From Anaeromyxobacter terrae (GTDB taxonomy: Bacteria; Myxococcota; Myxococcia; Myxococcales; Anaeromyxobacteraceae): a DNA stretch of 64,000 bases. Under the pieces are notes generated by a model, which was given only the letters and a program-made list of their open reading frames with translations, ran no database searches and was not told where the DNA came from. The stretch covers positions 1 through 64,000 of the forward strand of contig NZ_JALCYY010000010.1 in NCBI RefSeq assembly GCF_022690685.1, in the 5' to 3' direction. The translations under genes and the position numbers were made by a program. Below, in pieces: positions 36,522-44,411 of this stretch (positions within the stretch are counted from its first letter, which is position 1; every line of letters begins with the position of its first letter).

Positions 36522-36527
36522 TATCGC
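36522..36527 (+). promoter_or_regulatory. -10-like TATCGC of the YwaF-type gene
   Basis: TATCGC is 7 nt before the GTG at 36535; there is no ribosome site between. Leaderless initiation is likely. Confidence 0.35.
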
Positions 36528-36534
36528 ACCCTCC

Positions 36535-37248
36535 GTGGGCACGCTCCGCCCTTTCGGCGCGACGCACCTCGCGATCCTCGCCGCCGTCCCCCTCGCGGCC
36601 GCTGCGCTCGCCGCGGCGGTCCGCGCCCGGCCCGGCCTCGCGCGCCCACTGTGCCGCGTCCTGGCGGCGGTGATCGCCGTGAACGAGCTCCTCTGGTACC
36701 GCCACGGGGTCGCGCTCGGCTGGCTGGACCCTCCGCACGGGCTGCCGCTCGACCTGTGCGACGTCGTGCTCTGGCTCGCGGTGTACGCGCTCGCGACGCT
36801 CACGCCCTGGGCGCTCGAGGCGGTCTACTTCCTCGGCCTCGCCGGGAGCGGCATGGCGCTCCTGACGCCGGACCTGGCGGACGTGCCGTTCCCGTCCTAC
36901 GCCGCCGTCCAGTTCTTCCTCGCGCACGGCGCCATCGTCGCGTCGGTGCTGTTCCTCGTCCTCGCGGGGCTCCTCCGTCCTCGGCCGGGCGCGTGGTGGC
37001 GCACGCTCGTCGGCGTGAACCTCTACGCCCTGGCTGTGGCGCTCGTGAACGCGCGCTTCGGCACGAACTACATGTACCTCTGCGAGAAGCCGCGCTCCGG
37101 GTCGCTCCTCGATCTGTTCGGCCCGTGGCCCTGGTACATCCTCGGCGGGGAGGCCGTCGCTGCCCTGCTCCTGTTCCTCCTCTCGCTCCCGTTCCGCGGC
37201 GAGCGGGAGCGACGGAGCCGCGCGCCGGGCGGGCTTCGGCTACCATGA
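36535..37248 (+). CDS. YwaF/TIGR02206-type membrane protein
   Basis: Integral membrane protein of 237 residues with six or seven helices. The family signature is clear: VNELLWYRHG, LPLDLCDVVLWLAVYAL and the FGTNYMYLCEKPRSGSLLDLFGPWPWY segment near the C-terminus, which is conserved in TIGR02206 (YwaF) proteins. Function of the family is unknown. GTG start at 36535, leaderless. The gene ends 4 bp before the DUF2721 start, so the two are closely packed, though the downstream gene has its own TACCAT box inside this gene. Confidence 0.8.
   Translation: MGTLRPFGATHLAILAAVPLAAAALAAAVRARPGLARPLCRVLAAVIAVNELLWYRHGVALGWLDPPHGLPLDLCDVVLWLAVYALATLTPWALEAVYFLGLAGSGMALLTPDLADVPFPSYAAVQFFLAHGAIVASVLFLVLAGLLRPRPGAWWRTLVGVNLYALAVALVNARFGTNYMYLCEKPRSGSLLDLFGPWPWYILGGEAVAALLLFLLSLPFRGERERRSRAPGGLRLP
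37241..37246 (+). promoter_or_regulatory. -10-like TACCAT of the DUF2721 gene
   Basis: TACCAT, overlapping the end of the upstream gene, is 6 nt before the GTG at 37253. It is another instance of the TAnnnT-N6-GTG pattern. Confidence 0.4.
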
Positions 37249-37252
37249 GCAG

Positions 37253-37723
37253 GTGCCCGGGGACGCCCACATCACCGACATCGCCCGCGTGATCCAGCTC
37301 GCGGTCGCGCCCGTCTTCCTCCTCACCGCGATCGGGACGATCCTGTCGGTCCTCTCCGGGCGGCTCGCGCGCATCGTGGACCGCGTCCGCATCCTCATCG
37401 AGCGGGCGACGAAGCTCCCGCGGGAGGAGCGCGGCTGGATCGAGCGGGAGGTCGAGACGCTCCTGCGCCGGCGCCAGCTCGTGAACCTCGCCATCACCTC
37501 CGGCACGAGCGCCGCGCTCCTCGTGTGCGTCCTCATCGCCAGCGCCTTCGTCGGCTACCTCGTCGGCGCGGACTTCTCGATCTTCCTCGCCGTCCTGTTC
37601 ATCGCGGCGATGGGCGCGTTCGTCTCCGCCCTCGTGCTCTTCCTGCGCGAGATCTTCATCGCGGTCTCGACGCTCCGGTTCGAGCTGCCCGGGGAGCGCG
37701 AGGCCGCCGGGCGCGACCGCTGA
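37253..37723 (+). CDS. DUF2721 membrane protein
   Basis: Protein of 156 residues with one N-terminal helix (IQLAVAPVFLLTAIGTILSVL), a charged cytosolic stretch with GRLARIVDRVRILIERATKLP and a basic helix, and two C-terminal helices (AALLVCVLIASAFVGYLV, FLAVLFIAAMGAFVSALVLFLREIFI). This N-terminal sequence and arrangement are typical of DUF2721. No function is established for the family. GTG start, leaderless. Confidence 0.8.
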   Translation: MPGDAHITDIARVIQLAVAPVFLLTAIGTILSVLSGRLARIVDRVRILIERATKLPREERGWIEREVETLLRRRQLVNLAITSGTSAALLVCVLIASAFVGYLVGADFSIFLAVLFIAAMGAFVSALVLFLREIFIAVSTLRFELPGEREAAGRDR

Positions 37724-37739
37724 GGCGCCCCGCAGGGCT

Positions 37740-38219
37740 TCAGCGGCGGCCGGCGCGGCGTGGCCCGCGCCCGCCCGCGCGGGTGCGGCGGGGGGCCTTC
37801 TTGCGCCCCTTCGAGCTGGACCCGCGGCGGCGCGCCGCGGCGCCCTTCGCCTGCACGGACAGCGACCTCTTCGACGCGGCCCCGCGCCCCTCGCGCTTCA
37901 GCGCACCCTTCGCGGCGGCGCTCCGCCGGCGCGACGGCGCGCGCGGCTTGCGCTTGCCCTGCCCCACCTCGGAATCGCGCTTCGCGGAGCGACGCGTGCG
38001 CGCGCTCGTGGCGCCCTTCTTCGGTGCCGACAGGGGCACGCCCGCGCGCCGGGCCTTCGAGAGCCCGATCGCGATCGCCTGCTTCGACGAGCGTGCTCCG
38101 TGCTTTCCTTCCCGGATGTGCTCCATCTCCTCTCGGACGAACTCTCCCGCCGCGGTCGATGGCCGCTTCCCGGCGCGGAGATCCGCCTTCGCCTTCTGCG
38201 TGGTGCTCTTCGACGGCAT
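37740..38219 (-). CDS. Basic DUF6496-like protein
   Basis: Strongly basic, low-complexity protein of 159 residues. The N-terminal part holds FVREEMEHIREGKHGARSSKQAIAIGLSKARRAGV, a segment shared by DUF6496-type proteins, with the conserved pattern around KQAIAIGLSKAR. The rest is Lys/Arg/Ser/Ala-rich and resembles histone H1-like C-terminal tails, so nucleic-acid binding is plausible but not shown. The ATG at 38219 follows GGGGGACA. It lies divergent from the ABC transporter genes with a gap of 93 bp. Confidence 0.7.
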   Translation of the reverse strand: MPSKSTTQKAKADLRAGKRPSTAAGEFVREEMEHIREGKHGARSSKQAIAIGLSKARRAGVPLSAPKKGATSARTRRSAKRDSEVGQGKRKPRAPSRRRSAAAKGALKREGRGAASKRSLSVQAKGAAARRRGSSSKGRKKAPRRTRAGGRGPRRAGRR

Positions 38220-38312
38220 GGTCGTGTCCCCCTCGTTCCTTACGATGCGTACGCTGCGACGCCCCGGCAGAGCCCTGGAAGCGTGCGGCGTCGCGGTTAG
38301 CGGGACGGCAGG

Positions 38313-39092
38313 ATGCGCGCAGACGAGTCGACCGAGGGTGCACCGGCCATCGAGCTCCGCGAGGTCGTGAAGCGGTACGGCGGCGCCGAGGGGCTCGGGC
38401 CGGTCTCCCTCGCGGTGCCCGCGGGCCGCACCGTGGCCCTCATCGGCCCGAGCGGCGCGGGGAAGTCCACGCTCCTCCGCCTCGTGCTCGGCCTCGTCGC
38501 GCCCGACCGGGGCGAGGTGCGCCTCCGCGGCGCGCCGCTCCGACCGGAGGACCACGCCGCCCGCCGCCGGCTCGGGTACGTCGTGCAGGGCGGGGGGCTC
38601 TTCCCGCACCTGACCGCCGGCAGGAACGCCGCGCTCGTCGCGCGCCACCTCCGCTGGCCGGAGGCTCGCGTCACGGCGCGGCTCGAAGAGCTCGCCGCCC
38701 TGACGCGCTTCCCGGCCGAGGCGCTCGCGCGCTTCCCGCACGAGCTCTCCGGCGGGCAGGCGCAGCGGGTGAGCCTCATGCGCGCCCTCTTCCTCGAGCC
38801 GGAGGTCCTCCTCCTCGACGAGCCGCTCGGCGCGCTCGACCCGATCACGCGCGCCGACCTCCAGGCCGACCTGCGTGCCATCTTCGCCTCGCTCGGGAAG
38901 ACGGTGCTGCTCGTCACGCACGACCTCGCCGAGGCCGTGTTCTTCGCGCACGAGCTCGTGCTGCTCCGCGACGGCCGCGTCCTGCAGCGCGGCTCCCTCG
39001 ACGCGCTCGTGCGCGCCCCGGCGGACCCGTTCGTGGCGCGCTTCGTCCACGCGCAGCGCGCGCTCGGCCTGCCCCCGGGGGCGCCGCCGTGA
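38313..39092 (+). CDS. Osmolyte-type ABC transporter ATPase
   Basis: ATP-binding subunit of 259 residues of the OpuCA/OsmV type. Walker A GPSGAGKST, Q-loop YVVQGGGLFPHLT, signature LSGGQAQRVSLMRAL, Walker B VLLLDEPLGALDP and the H-loop His in LVTHDLAEA are intact. It lacks the C-terminal CBS pair of OpuAA/OpuCA. Its TGA overlaps the GTG of the next gene (GTGA), so it is translationally coupled to the fused binding-protein/permease. Substrates of the class include glycine betaine, choline and carnitine, with ergothioneine in some relatives; this cannot be decided here. Confidence 0.9.
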   Translation: MRADESTEGAPAIELREVVKRYGGAEGLGPVSLAVPAGRTVALIGPSGAGKSTLLRLVLGLVAPDRGEVRLRGAPLRPEDHAARRRLGYVVQGGGLFPHLTAGRNAALVARHLRWPEARVTARLEELAALTRFPAEALARFPHELSGGQAQRVSLMRALFLEPEVLLLDEPLGALDPITRADLQADLRAIFASLGKTVLLVTHDLAEAVFFAHELVLLRDGRVLQRGSLDALVRAPADPFVARFVHAQRALGLPPGAPP

Positions 39093-40582
39093 CCGGGGCC
39101 GCCCTCGCGGCGACGCTCGTGCTCGCCGCCTCCGCCAGCACTCCGACGGTCGGGTCGAAGCAGTTCGGCGAGTCGCTCGTGCTGGGGGAGCTCGCGGCGC
39201 AGCTCGCCCGGGACGCGGGCGCCCCGGCGGAGCACCGCGCGGCGCTCGGCGGGACGCGCGTCGTCTGGGAGGCGCTGGTCCGCGGCGACGTGGACCTCTA
39301 CCCCGAGTACACCGGCACGATCGCGCGCGAGCTCCTCGGCGGCGCGGTGCCGGCCGGCGATCCCGCCGCGCTCCGGGCCGCGCTCGCCGCTCGCGGCGTC
39401 GGCATGACGCGCTCGCTCGGGTTCGAGGACACGTACGCGCTCGGGATGCGGCGCGCGCGCGCCGCCGAGCTCGGGATCTCTCGCGTGTCGGACCTCGCCC
39501 GCGCCCCGGGGCTCCGGCTCGGCTTCACGAACGAGTTCATGGACCGCGGCGACGGCTGGCCGGCGCTGCGCGCGCGCTACCGCCTGCCGCAGCGCGACGT
39601 GCGGGGGCTCGAGCACGAGGTCGCGTACGCGGCGCTCGCGGCCGGCGAGATCGACGTGACCGACCTGTACTCGACCGACCCGGAGATCCGGCGCCACGAC
39701 CTCGTGGTGCTCGAGGACGATCTCCACGCCTTCCCGCCCTACGACGCCGTCTACCTCTACCGCCTCGAGCTCGAGCGGCGGGCCCCCGCCGCGCTCGAGG
39801 CGATCCGGCGCCTCGAGGGGCGGATCGACGCCCGCGCCATGATCGCGATGAACGCGCGGGCGGAGCTCGACGGGGTCGCGCCCGCCCGCGTCGCGAGCGA
39901 GTTCCTGCGGGCCACGCTCGGCGTCGCGTCCGCGCCGGAGGAGGAGGGCCGGACGTCGCGCATCCTCCGCCGGACGCGCGAGCACGTGGCCCTCGTCGCG
40001 GTGGCGCTCCTCGCCGCCATCGCGCTCGCGGTCCCGCTCGGCGTCGTCGCGGCGCGCCGGCCGGGCGCGGGCCGCCTCGTGCTCGGCGCGGTCGGGGTCG
40101 TCCAGACCGTCCCGTCGCTCGCGCTCCTCGTGATGATGATCCCGCTCCTCGGCATCGGCGCCCGGCCGGCGGTCGCGGCGCTCTTCCTGTACGGGCTCCT
40201 CCCCATCGTGCGGAACACGCACGCCGGGCTGACCGGGATCGCGCTCGAGCTGCGCGAGTCGGCTGCGGCGCTCGGGCTCCCTCCGCGCGCGCGCCTCCGC
40301 CTCGTCGAGCTGCCGCTCGCCACCCCCGCGATCCTCGCTGGAGTGAAGACCTCGGCGGTCATCGCCGTGGGCACCGCGACGCTCGGCGCGCTCGTCGGCG
40401 CGGGAGGGTACGGCCAGCCGATCCTCACCGGCGTACGGCTCGCGTCCGTGCCCCTCATCCTGGAGGGCGCGATCCCCGCCGCGCTGCTGGCGCTCGTCGC
40501 GCAGGGACTGTTCGATCTCGCAGAGCGCTGGCTCGTGCCGCGCGGGCTCCGGCGCGCGCGCGCGGCGGGGGCGATCCGCTGA
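39089..40582 (+). CDS. Fused substrate-binding protein and permease of osmolyte ABC transporter
   Basis: Single protein of 497 residues combining two ABC components. The GTG at 39089 overlaps the ATPase stop. Residues about 1-20 form a signal or anchor helix (LAATLVLAASAS). Residues about 20-290 are an OpuAC/OsmF-type binding domain: VGSKQFGESLVLGELAAQLA, ALVRGDVDLYPEYTGTIA, VTDLYSTDPEIRRHDLVVLEDD. From about 305 on there are five or six helices with the permease EAA-type loop (ELRESAAALGLPPRARLRLVELPLATPAILAG). Fusions of this transporter class that I know (EgtU-like) carry the permease first and the binding domain last; here the order is reversed. Substrate unknown (betaine, choline or ergothioneine class). 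Confidence 0.88.
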   Translation: MTGAALAATLVLAASASTPTVGSKQFGESLVLGELAAQLARDAGAPAEHRAALGGTRVVWEALVRGDVDLYPEYTGTIARELLGGAVPAGDPAALRAALAARGVGMTRSLGFEDTYALGMRRARAAELGISRVSDLARAPGLRLGFTNEFMDRGDGWPALRARYRLPQRDVRGLEHEVAYAALAAGEIDVTDLYSTDPEIRRHDLVVLEDDLHAFPPYDAVYLYRLELERRAPAALEAIRRLEGRIDARAMIAMNARAELDGVAPARVASEFLRATLGVASAPEEEGRTSRILRRTREHVALVAVALLAAIALAVPLGVVAARRPGAGRLVLGAVGVVQTVPSLALLVMMIPLLGIGARPAVAALFLYGLLPIVRNTHAGLTGIALELRESAAALGLPPRARLRLVELPLATPAILAGVKTSAVIAVGTATLGALVGAGGYGQPILTGVRLASVPLILEGAIPAALLALVAQGLFDLAERWLVPRGLRRARAAGAIR

Positions 40583-40727
40583 GCCCCGAACGAGGGGTCG
40601 GAGGAGCCGCCCCTCACGGAGCGCGCGAGCGTGCGGCCGTCCGCGCGAGGGAGCGCAGGAGCGCCTCGCGGAGCAGGGGAGCGCCGGTTATATCGGCGGC
40701 GGCGCTCACCTCGAGGAACCTCCGCGA

Positions 40728-41156
40728 ATGCCCTACGTCGACCTGAGCCAGCTGCCCGACCTGCCGCTCCCGTTCATGAACCGCGACCACGCCGAGGAGT
40801 TCCGGCTCCTCGAGGAGCTCGGCCAGGCGCTCGCGGCGCACGGGGACGGGAAGGGCGCGGTCGAGAGCATCCTCGAGCGGCTCGCCGTCCTCGCGGTGCA
40901 CACGCGGGAGCACTTCCTCCACGAGGAGGCCGTGATGCGCGAGACCGGCTTCCCCGCGTACCTGCCGCACAAGACCGAGCACGACCGCGTGCTCGCGGAG
41001 ATGGACGCCGAGGCGTCGGCGTTCCGGCGGAGCGGAGACGCGGCGCGGCTGCGCCGGTACCTGCTGGAGGTCGTCCCGCGCTGGTTCGTCTCGCACACGA
41101 GCTCGATGGACGTGGTGACCGCCGGCTTCGTGGCCGCGCGGGCCGCGCCGCGCTGA
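40728..41156 (+). CDS. Hemerythrin-domain protein
   Basis: Bacteriohemerythrin-like protein of 142 residues, a four-helix bundle with a non-haem di-iron site that binds O2. The expected ligand motifs are present: His in [10 protein letters not shown], the [10 protein letters not shown] pair with the bridging Glu, HKTEHDRV and a final His in WFVSHTSS. In microaerophilic or anaerobic bacteria such proteins serve O2 sensing, storage or delivery. The ATG at 40728 comes some 10 nt after GAGGAAC; a TATATC box is visible 35-40 nt upstream. It stands alone between the transporter and fumarase. Confidence 0.85.
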   Translation: MPYVDLSQLPDLPLPFMNRDHAEEFRLLEELGQALAAHGDGKGAVESILERLAVLAVHTREHFLHEEAVMRETGFPAYLPHKTEHDRVLAEMDAEASAFRRSGDAARLRRYLLEVVPRWFVSHTSSMDVVTAGFVAARAAPR

Positions 41157-41335
41157 TCACGAGGCTCGCCGGCGACGCGTCATCGTGGCGCGCCGCCGCC
41201 GCCCGTATTTCTGGACCCGAGCCGTCCGCTTGCGCGGCGCGCGCGCGCAGTCGCCGCCGTCGACAGGCGCGGGCGACCTGTGGTTCTCTTTTGCGCCCAG
41301 GCACTTACGCCGCAGCCCAAGGAGAAGGAAAGGCG

Positions 41336-42958
41336 ATGGCGACCCCAGCTTTCCACTACCAGGATCCGTTCCCGCTCTCGAAGGACGAGACGAAGTACCG
41401 CCTCCTCACGCGCGACGGCGTGTCGGTGGCGACCTTCGACGGCAAGGAGGTCCTCAAGGTCGAGCCGTCCACGCTCGAGCGGCTCGCCCGCGAGGCGATC
41501 CGCGAGGTCTCGTTCTTCCTGCGGCCCTCGCACAACGAGCAGGTCGCGAAGATCCTCGCCGACCCCGAGGCGTCGCAGAACGACAAGGGCGTCGCCCTCG
41601 CGTTCCTCCGCAACGCCGAGATCGCCGCGCGCGGCGAGCTGCCCATCTGCCAGGACACCGGCACCGCGACGATCGTCGCGAAGAAGGGCCAGCAGGTCTG
41701 GACCGGCACGAAGGACGAGGAGTGGCTCTCGAAGGGCGTCTACGCCACGTACACCACCGAGAACCTGCGCTACTCCCAGACGGCCGCGCTCGACATGTAC
41801 AAGGAGGTCAACACGGGCACGAACCTGCCCGCGCAGATCGACCTCTACGCGACCGACGGCGCCGAGTACAAGTTCCTCTTCATCACGAAGGGCGGCGGCT
41901 CGGCCAACAAGACGCAGCTCTGGCAGGAGACGAAGGCGCTCCTCACGCCGGAGAAGCTCGAGAAGTTCCTCGTCGACAAGATGCGGCACCTCGGCACGGC
42001 GGCGTGCCCGCCGTACCACATCGCCGTGGTCGTCGGCGGCACCTCGGCCGACCAGTGCCTGAAGACGGTGAAGCTCGCGTCGACGCGCTACTACGACGGG
42101 CTGCCGACGAAGGGCAACGAGCACGGCGTGGCCTTCCGCGACACCGAGCTCGAGGCGAGGCTGCTCGAGGCCGCGAACGGGCTCGGCATCGGCGCGCAGT
42201 TCGGCGGCAAGTACTTCGCCCACGACATCCGCGTCGTCCGGCTGCCGCGCCACGGCGCGTCCTGCCCGGTGGCGATGGCCGTCTCCTGCTCCGCCGACCG
42301 GAACGTGAAGGCCAAGATCAACAAGGAGGGGGTCTGGATCGAGGAGCTCGACCACGCCCCGGAGCGGCTCATCCCGCTCGAGTACAAGAAGGGCAAGCAC
42401 GAGCACGGCGTGAAGGTCGACCTGAACCGTCCGATGAAGGAGATCCTCGCCGAGCTCACGAAGTACCCGGTCTCGACGCCGCTCCTCCTCACCGGCACGC
42501 TGGTCGTCGCGCGCGACATCGCGCACGCGAAGTTCAAGGAGCTCATCGACCAGGGCAAGGGCGTCCCCGAGTACCTGAAGAACCACCCCGTCTACTACGC
42601 GGGCCCGGCGAAGACCCCGCCCGGGAAGCCGTCCGGCTCGTTCGGCCCGACGACGGCCGGGCGCATGGACTCCTACGTCGACCTGCTCCAGTCGCACGGC
42701 GCGTCGATGGTGATGATCGCGAAGGGCAACCGGAGCCAGCAGGTCACCGACGCGTGCAAGAAGCACGGCGGGTTCTACCTCGGCTCCATCGGCGGCCCCG
42801 CTGCGGTGCTCGCCGAGGAGAACATCAAGAAGGTCGAGTGCATCGACTTCCCCGAGCTGGGCATGGAGGCGGTCTGGAAGATCCAGGTCGAGAACTTCCC
42901 CGCCTTCATCCTCGTGGACGACAAGGGGAACGACTTCTTCAAGAAGCTCGGCTGCTGA
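41336..42958 (+). CDS. fumA: Class I (iron-sulfur) fumarate hydratase
   Basis: Oxygen-sensitive [4Fe-4S] fumarase of 540 residues that interconverts fumarate and L-malate; cytoplasmic. The ATG at 41336 is preceded by GGAGAAGG. Cluster ligands: Cys105 in PICQDTGTA, the Cys in [15 protein letters not shown] and one in [15 protein letters not shown]. The C-terminal beta domain ends with [15 protein letters not shown], and [16 protein letters not shown] is the family's C-terminal catalytic region. Both halves are fused in one chain, as in E. coli FumA/FumB, not split as in archaeal enzymes. Use of a class I enzyme suits anaerobic respiration and the reductive branch of the TCA cycle. A strong hairpin terminator follows. 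Confidence 0.95.
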   Translation: MATPAFHYQDPFPLSKDETKYRLLTRDGVSVATFDGKEVLKVEPSTLERLAREAIREVSFFLRPSHNEQVAKILADPEASQNDKGVALAFLRNAEIAARGELPICQDTGTATIVAKKGQQVWTGTKDEEWLSKGVYATYTTENLRYSQTAALDMYKEVNTGTNLPAQIDLYATDGAEYKFLFITKGGGSANKTQLWQETKALLTPEKLEKFLVDKMRHLGTAACPPYHIAVVVGGTSADQCLKTVKLASTRYYDGLPTKGNEHGVAFRDTELEARLLEAANGLGIGAQFGGKYFAHDIRVVRLPRHGASCPVAMAVSCSADRNVKAKINKEGVWIEELDHAPERLIPLEYKKGKHEHGVKVDLNRPMKEILAELTKYPVSTPLLLTGTLVVARDIAHAKFKELIDQGKGVPEYLKNHPVYYAGPAKTPPGKPSGSFGPTTAGRMDSYVDLLQSHGASMVMIAKGNRSQQVTDACKKHGGFYLGSIGGPAAVLAEENIKKVECIDFPELGMEAVWKIQVENFPAFILVDDKGNDFFKKLGC

Positions 42959-42971
42959 CCCCCTGATCCCG

Positions 42972-42994
42972 CGCCCTTCGGCAGGCTCAGGGCG
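42972..42994. repeat. REP-like palindrome, copy 2
   Basis: CGCCCT-N11-AGGGCG, the inverse-orientation relative of the palindrome at 16705-16728 (shared GAGCCTG loop sequence on the minus strand). It stands between the fumarase stop and the terminator hairpin. Confidence 0.4.
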
Positions 42995-43002
42995 AGCGGC
43001 AT

Positions 43003-43038
43003 GAAAGCCCGGTCCCTCGCGAGAGGGGCCGGGCTTTC
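43003..43038. terminator. Strong hairpin after fumarase gene
   Basis: A 16-bp stem with one G-T wobble and a GCGA loop: GAAAGCCCGG is paired with CCGGGCTTTC at the base. The AAAG/CTTT ends give short A and T runs on both sides, so it could act in both directions. It ends about 140 bp before the aldo/keto reductase gene. Confidence 0.75.
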
Positions 43039-43180
43039 GTGCGAGACGGGCCGCTCGCGCGGGCCCACCGAAGCGGCCCGACGCGCCCTCGCCTCTCCAG
43101 TGGATCTGCTCCACCCGGGCGCGTGACAGCCGGATGCCCGGGGGCCATGACCATGCGCGGACTCTCTCTGGGGAGCGCGC

Positions 43181-44140
43181 ATGAAGACCCGTCGCCTCGG
43201 CAACTCGGACCTGGACATCACCGTGCTCGGCTTCGGGAGCTGGGCGGCGGGCGGCGGCCAGTGGGAGTTCGCCTGGGGACCCCAGGACGACGCGGCCTCG
43301 ATCGCCGCCATCCGCCGCGCCCTCGATCGCGGCGTGAACTGGATCGACACCGCCGCGGTGTACGGCCTCGGCCACTCCGAGGAGGTGGTCGCGCGCGCGC
43401 TCGAGGGCGTCGCGCGCCGGCCATACGTCTTCACGAAGTGCTCGATGGTCTGGGACGAGCGCGGGAAGATCGGCCGCTCGCTGCGCGCCGAGTCCGTGCG
43501 GCGCGAGTGCGAGGCGAGCCTGCGGCGCCTGCGGGTGGAGGCGATCGACCTCTACCAGATCCACTGGCCGGTCCAGGATCCGGCCGAGATGGACGAGGGA
43601 TGGTCGACGCTCGCGGCGCTGCAGGAGGAGGGGAAGGTCCGCTTCATCGGCGTGTCGAACTACGACGCCGAGCAGCTCCGCCGCGCGATGGACGTGGCGA
43701 AGGTGACCTCGCTCCAGCCGCGCTACTCGCTCCTCCACCGCGACATCGAGCAGGACGTCCTGCCCTACTGCCGCGAGGCCGGAATCGGAGTCATCGCCTA
43801 CTCGCCGATGGGCGCGGGCCTCCTCACCGGAAAGATGACGCGCGCCCGCGTCGAGGCGTTCCCCGCGGACGACTGGCGCCGGAGCAACCCCGACTTCCAG
43901 GAGCCGCGGCTCTCGCGCAACCTCGCGCTGCAGGAGCTGCTCGGCCGGATCGGCGCGCGCCACGGAACGACCGCCGCGGCCGTGTCGGTCGCCTGGACGC
44001 TGCTGCACCCCGCCGTCACCGGCGCGATCGTCGGCGCCCGCAGCGCGGAGCAGGTGGACGGCTTCATCGCGGCAGCCGACCTCGCGCTCACGAACGAGGA
44101 CGTCGGCGAGATCGAGCGGTTCCTGCTCGAGAACCCGTAG
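43181..44140 (+). CDS. Aldo/keto reductase
   Basis: NADPH-dependent aldo/keto reductase of 319 residues, a TIM barrel without metal. The tetrad is visible: Asp in NWIDTAAVYGLGHSEE with the catalytic Tyr, Lys in VFTKCSMVW and His in YQIHWPVQDP. The C-terminal NADP-binding region has IVGARSAEQVDGFI. The AKR family is broad and the substrate is open; the sequence looks like the general 'YghZ/AKR11-12' branch rather than sugar-specific enzymes. The ATG at 43181 has GGGGAG 10 nt upstream. The hexamer array begins directly after the stop codon. Confidence 0.9.
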   Translation: MKTRRLGNSDLDITVLGFGSWAAGGGQWEFAWGPQDDAASIAAIRRALDRGVNWIDTAAVYGLGHSEEVVARALEGVARRPYVFTKCSMVWDERGKIGRSLRAESVRRECEASLRRLRVEAIDLYQIHWPVQDPAEMDEGWSTLAALQEEGKVRFIGVSNYDAEQLRRAMDVAKVTSLQPRYSLLHRDIEQDVLPYCREAGIGVIAYSPMGAGLLTGKMTRARVEAFPADDWRRSNPDFQEPRLSRNLALQELLGRIGARHGTTAAAVSVAWTLLHPAVTGAIVGARSAEQVDGFIAAADLALTNEDVGEIERFLLENP

Positions 44141-44393
44141 CGACCGCGACCGCGACCGACCCCGACCTCGACCCCGACCCCGACCTCGACCTCGACCTCG
44201 ACCTCGACCTCGACCTCGACCTCGACCCCGACCCCGACCCCGACCGCGACCGCGACCGCGACCTCGACCTCGACCTCGACCTCGACCTCGACCTCGACCT
44301 CGACCTCGACCTCGACCTCGACCTCGACGCGACCTCGACGCGACCTCGACGCGACCTCGACCTCGACCTCGACCTCGACCTCGACCTCGACTG
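44141..44393. repeat. GACCTC-type hexanucleotide array B
   Basis: About 42 head-to-tail hexamers (GACCTC, with GACCCC and GACCGC variants, and three GCGACCTCGAC irregularities near the right end). It starts at the aldo/keto reductase stop and ends about 26 bp before the IS element. It is the same motif as at 17120-17263. Both strands read as spurious open frames of repeated dipeptides. Confidence 0.88.
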
Positions 44394-44411
44394 AGCAACC
44401 CAAATCTTCGG

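Noticed and set aside
43798-44403. Proteins made of LDLDLD, EVEVEV or GRGRGR repeats over the hexamer arrays
   Set aside because: Translations of a hexanucleotide repeat in different frames; no start signals and no sequence outside the array typical of a gene.
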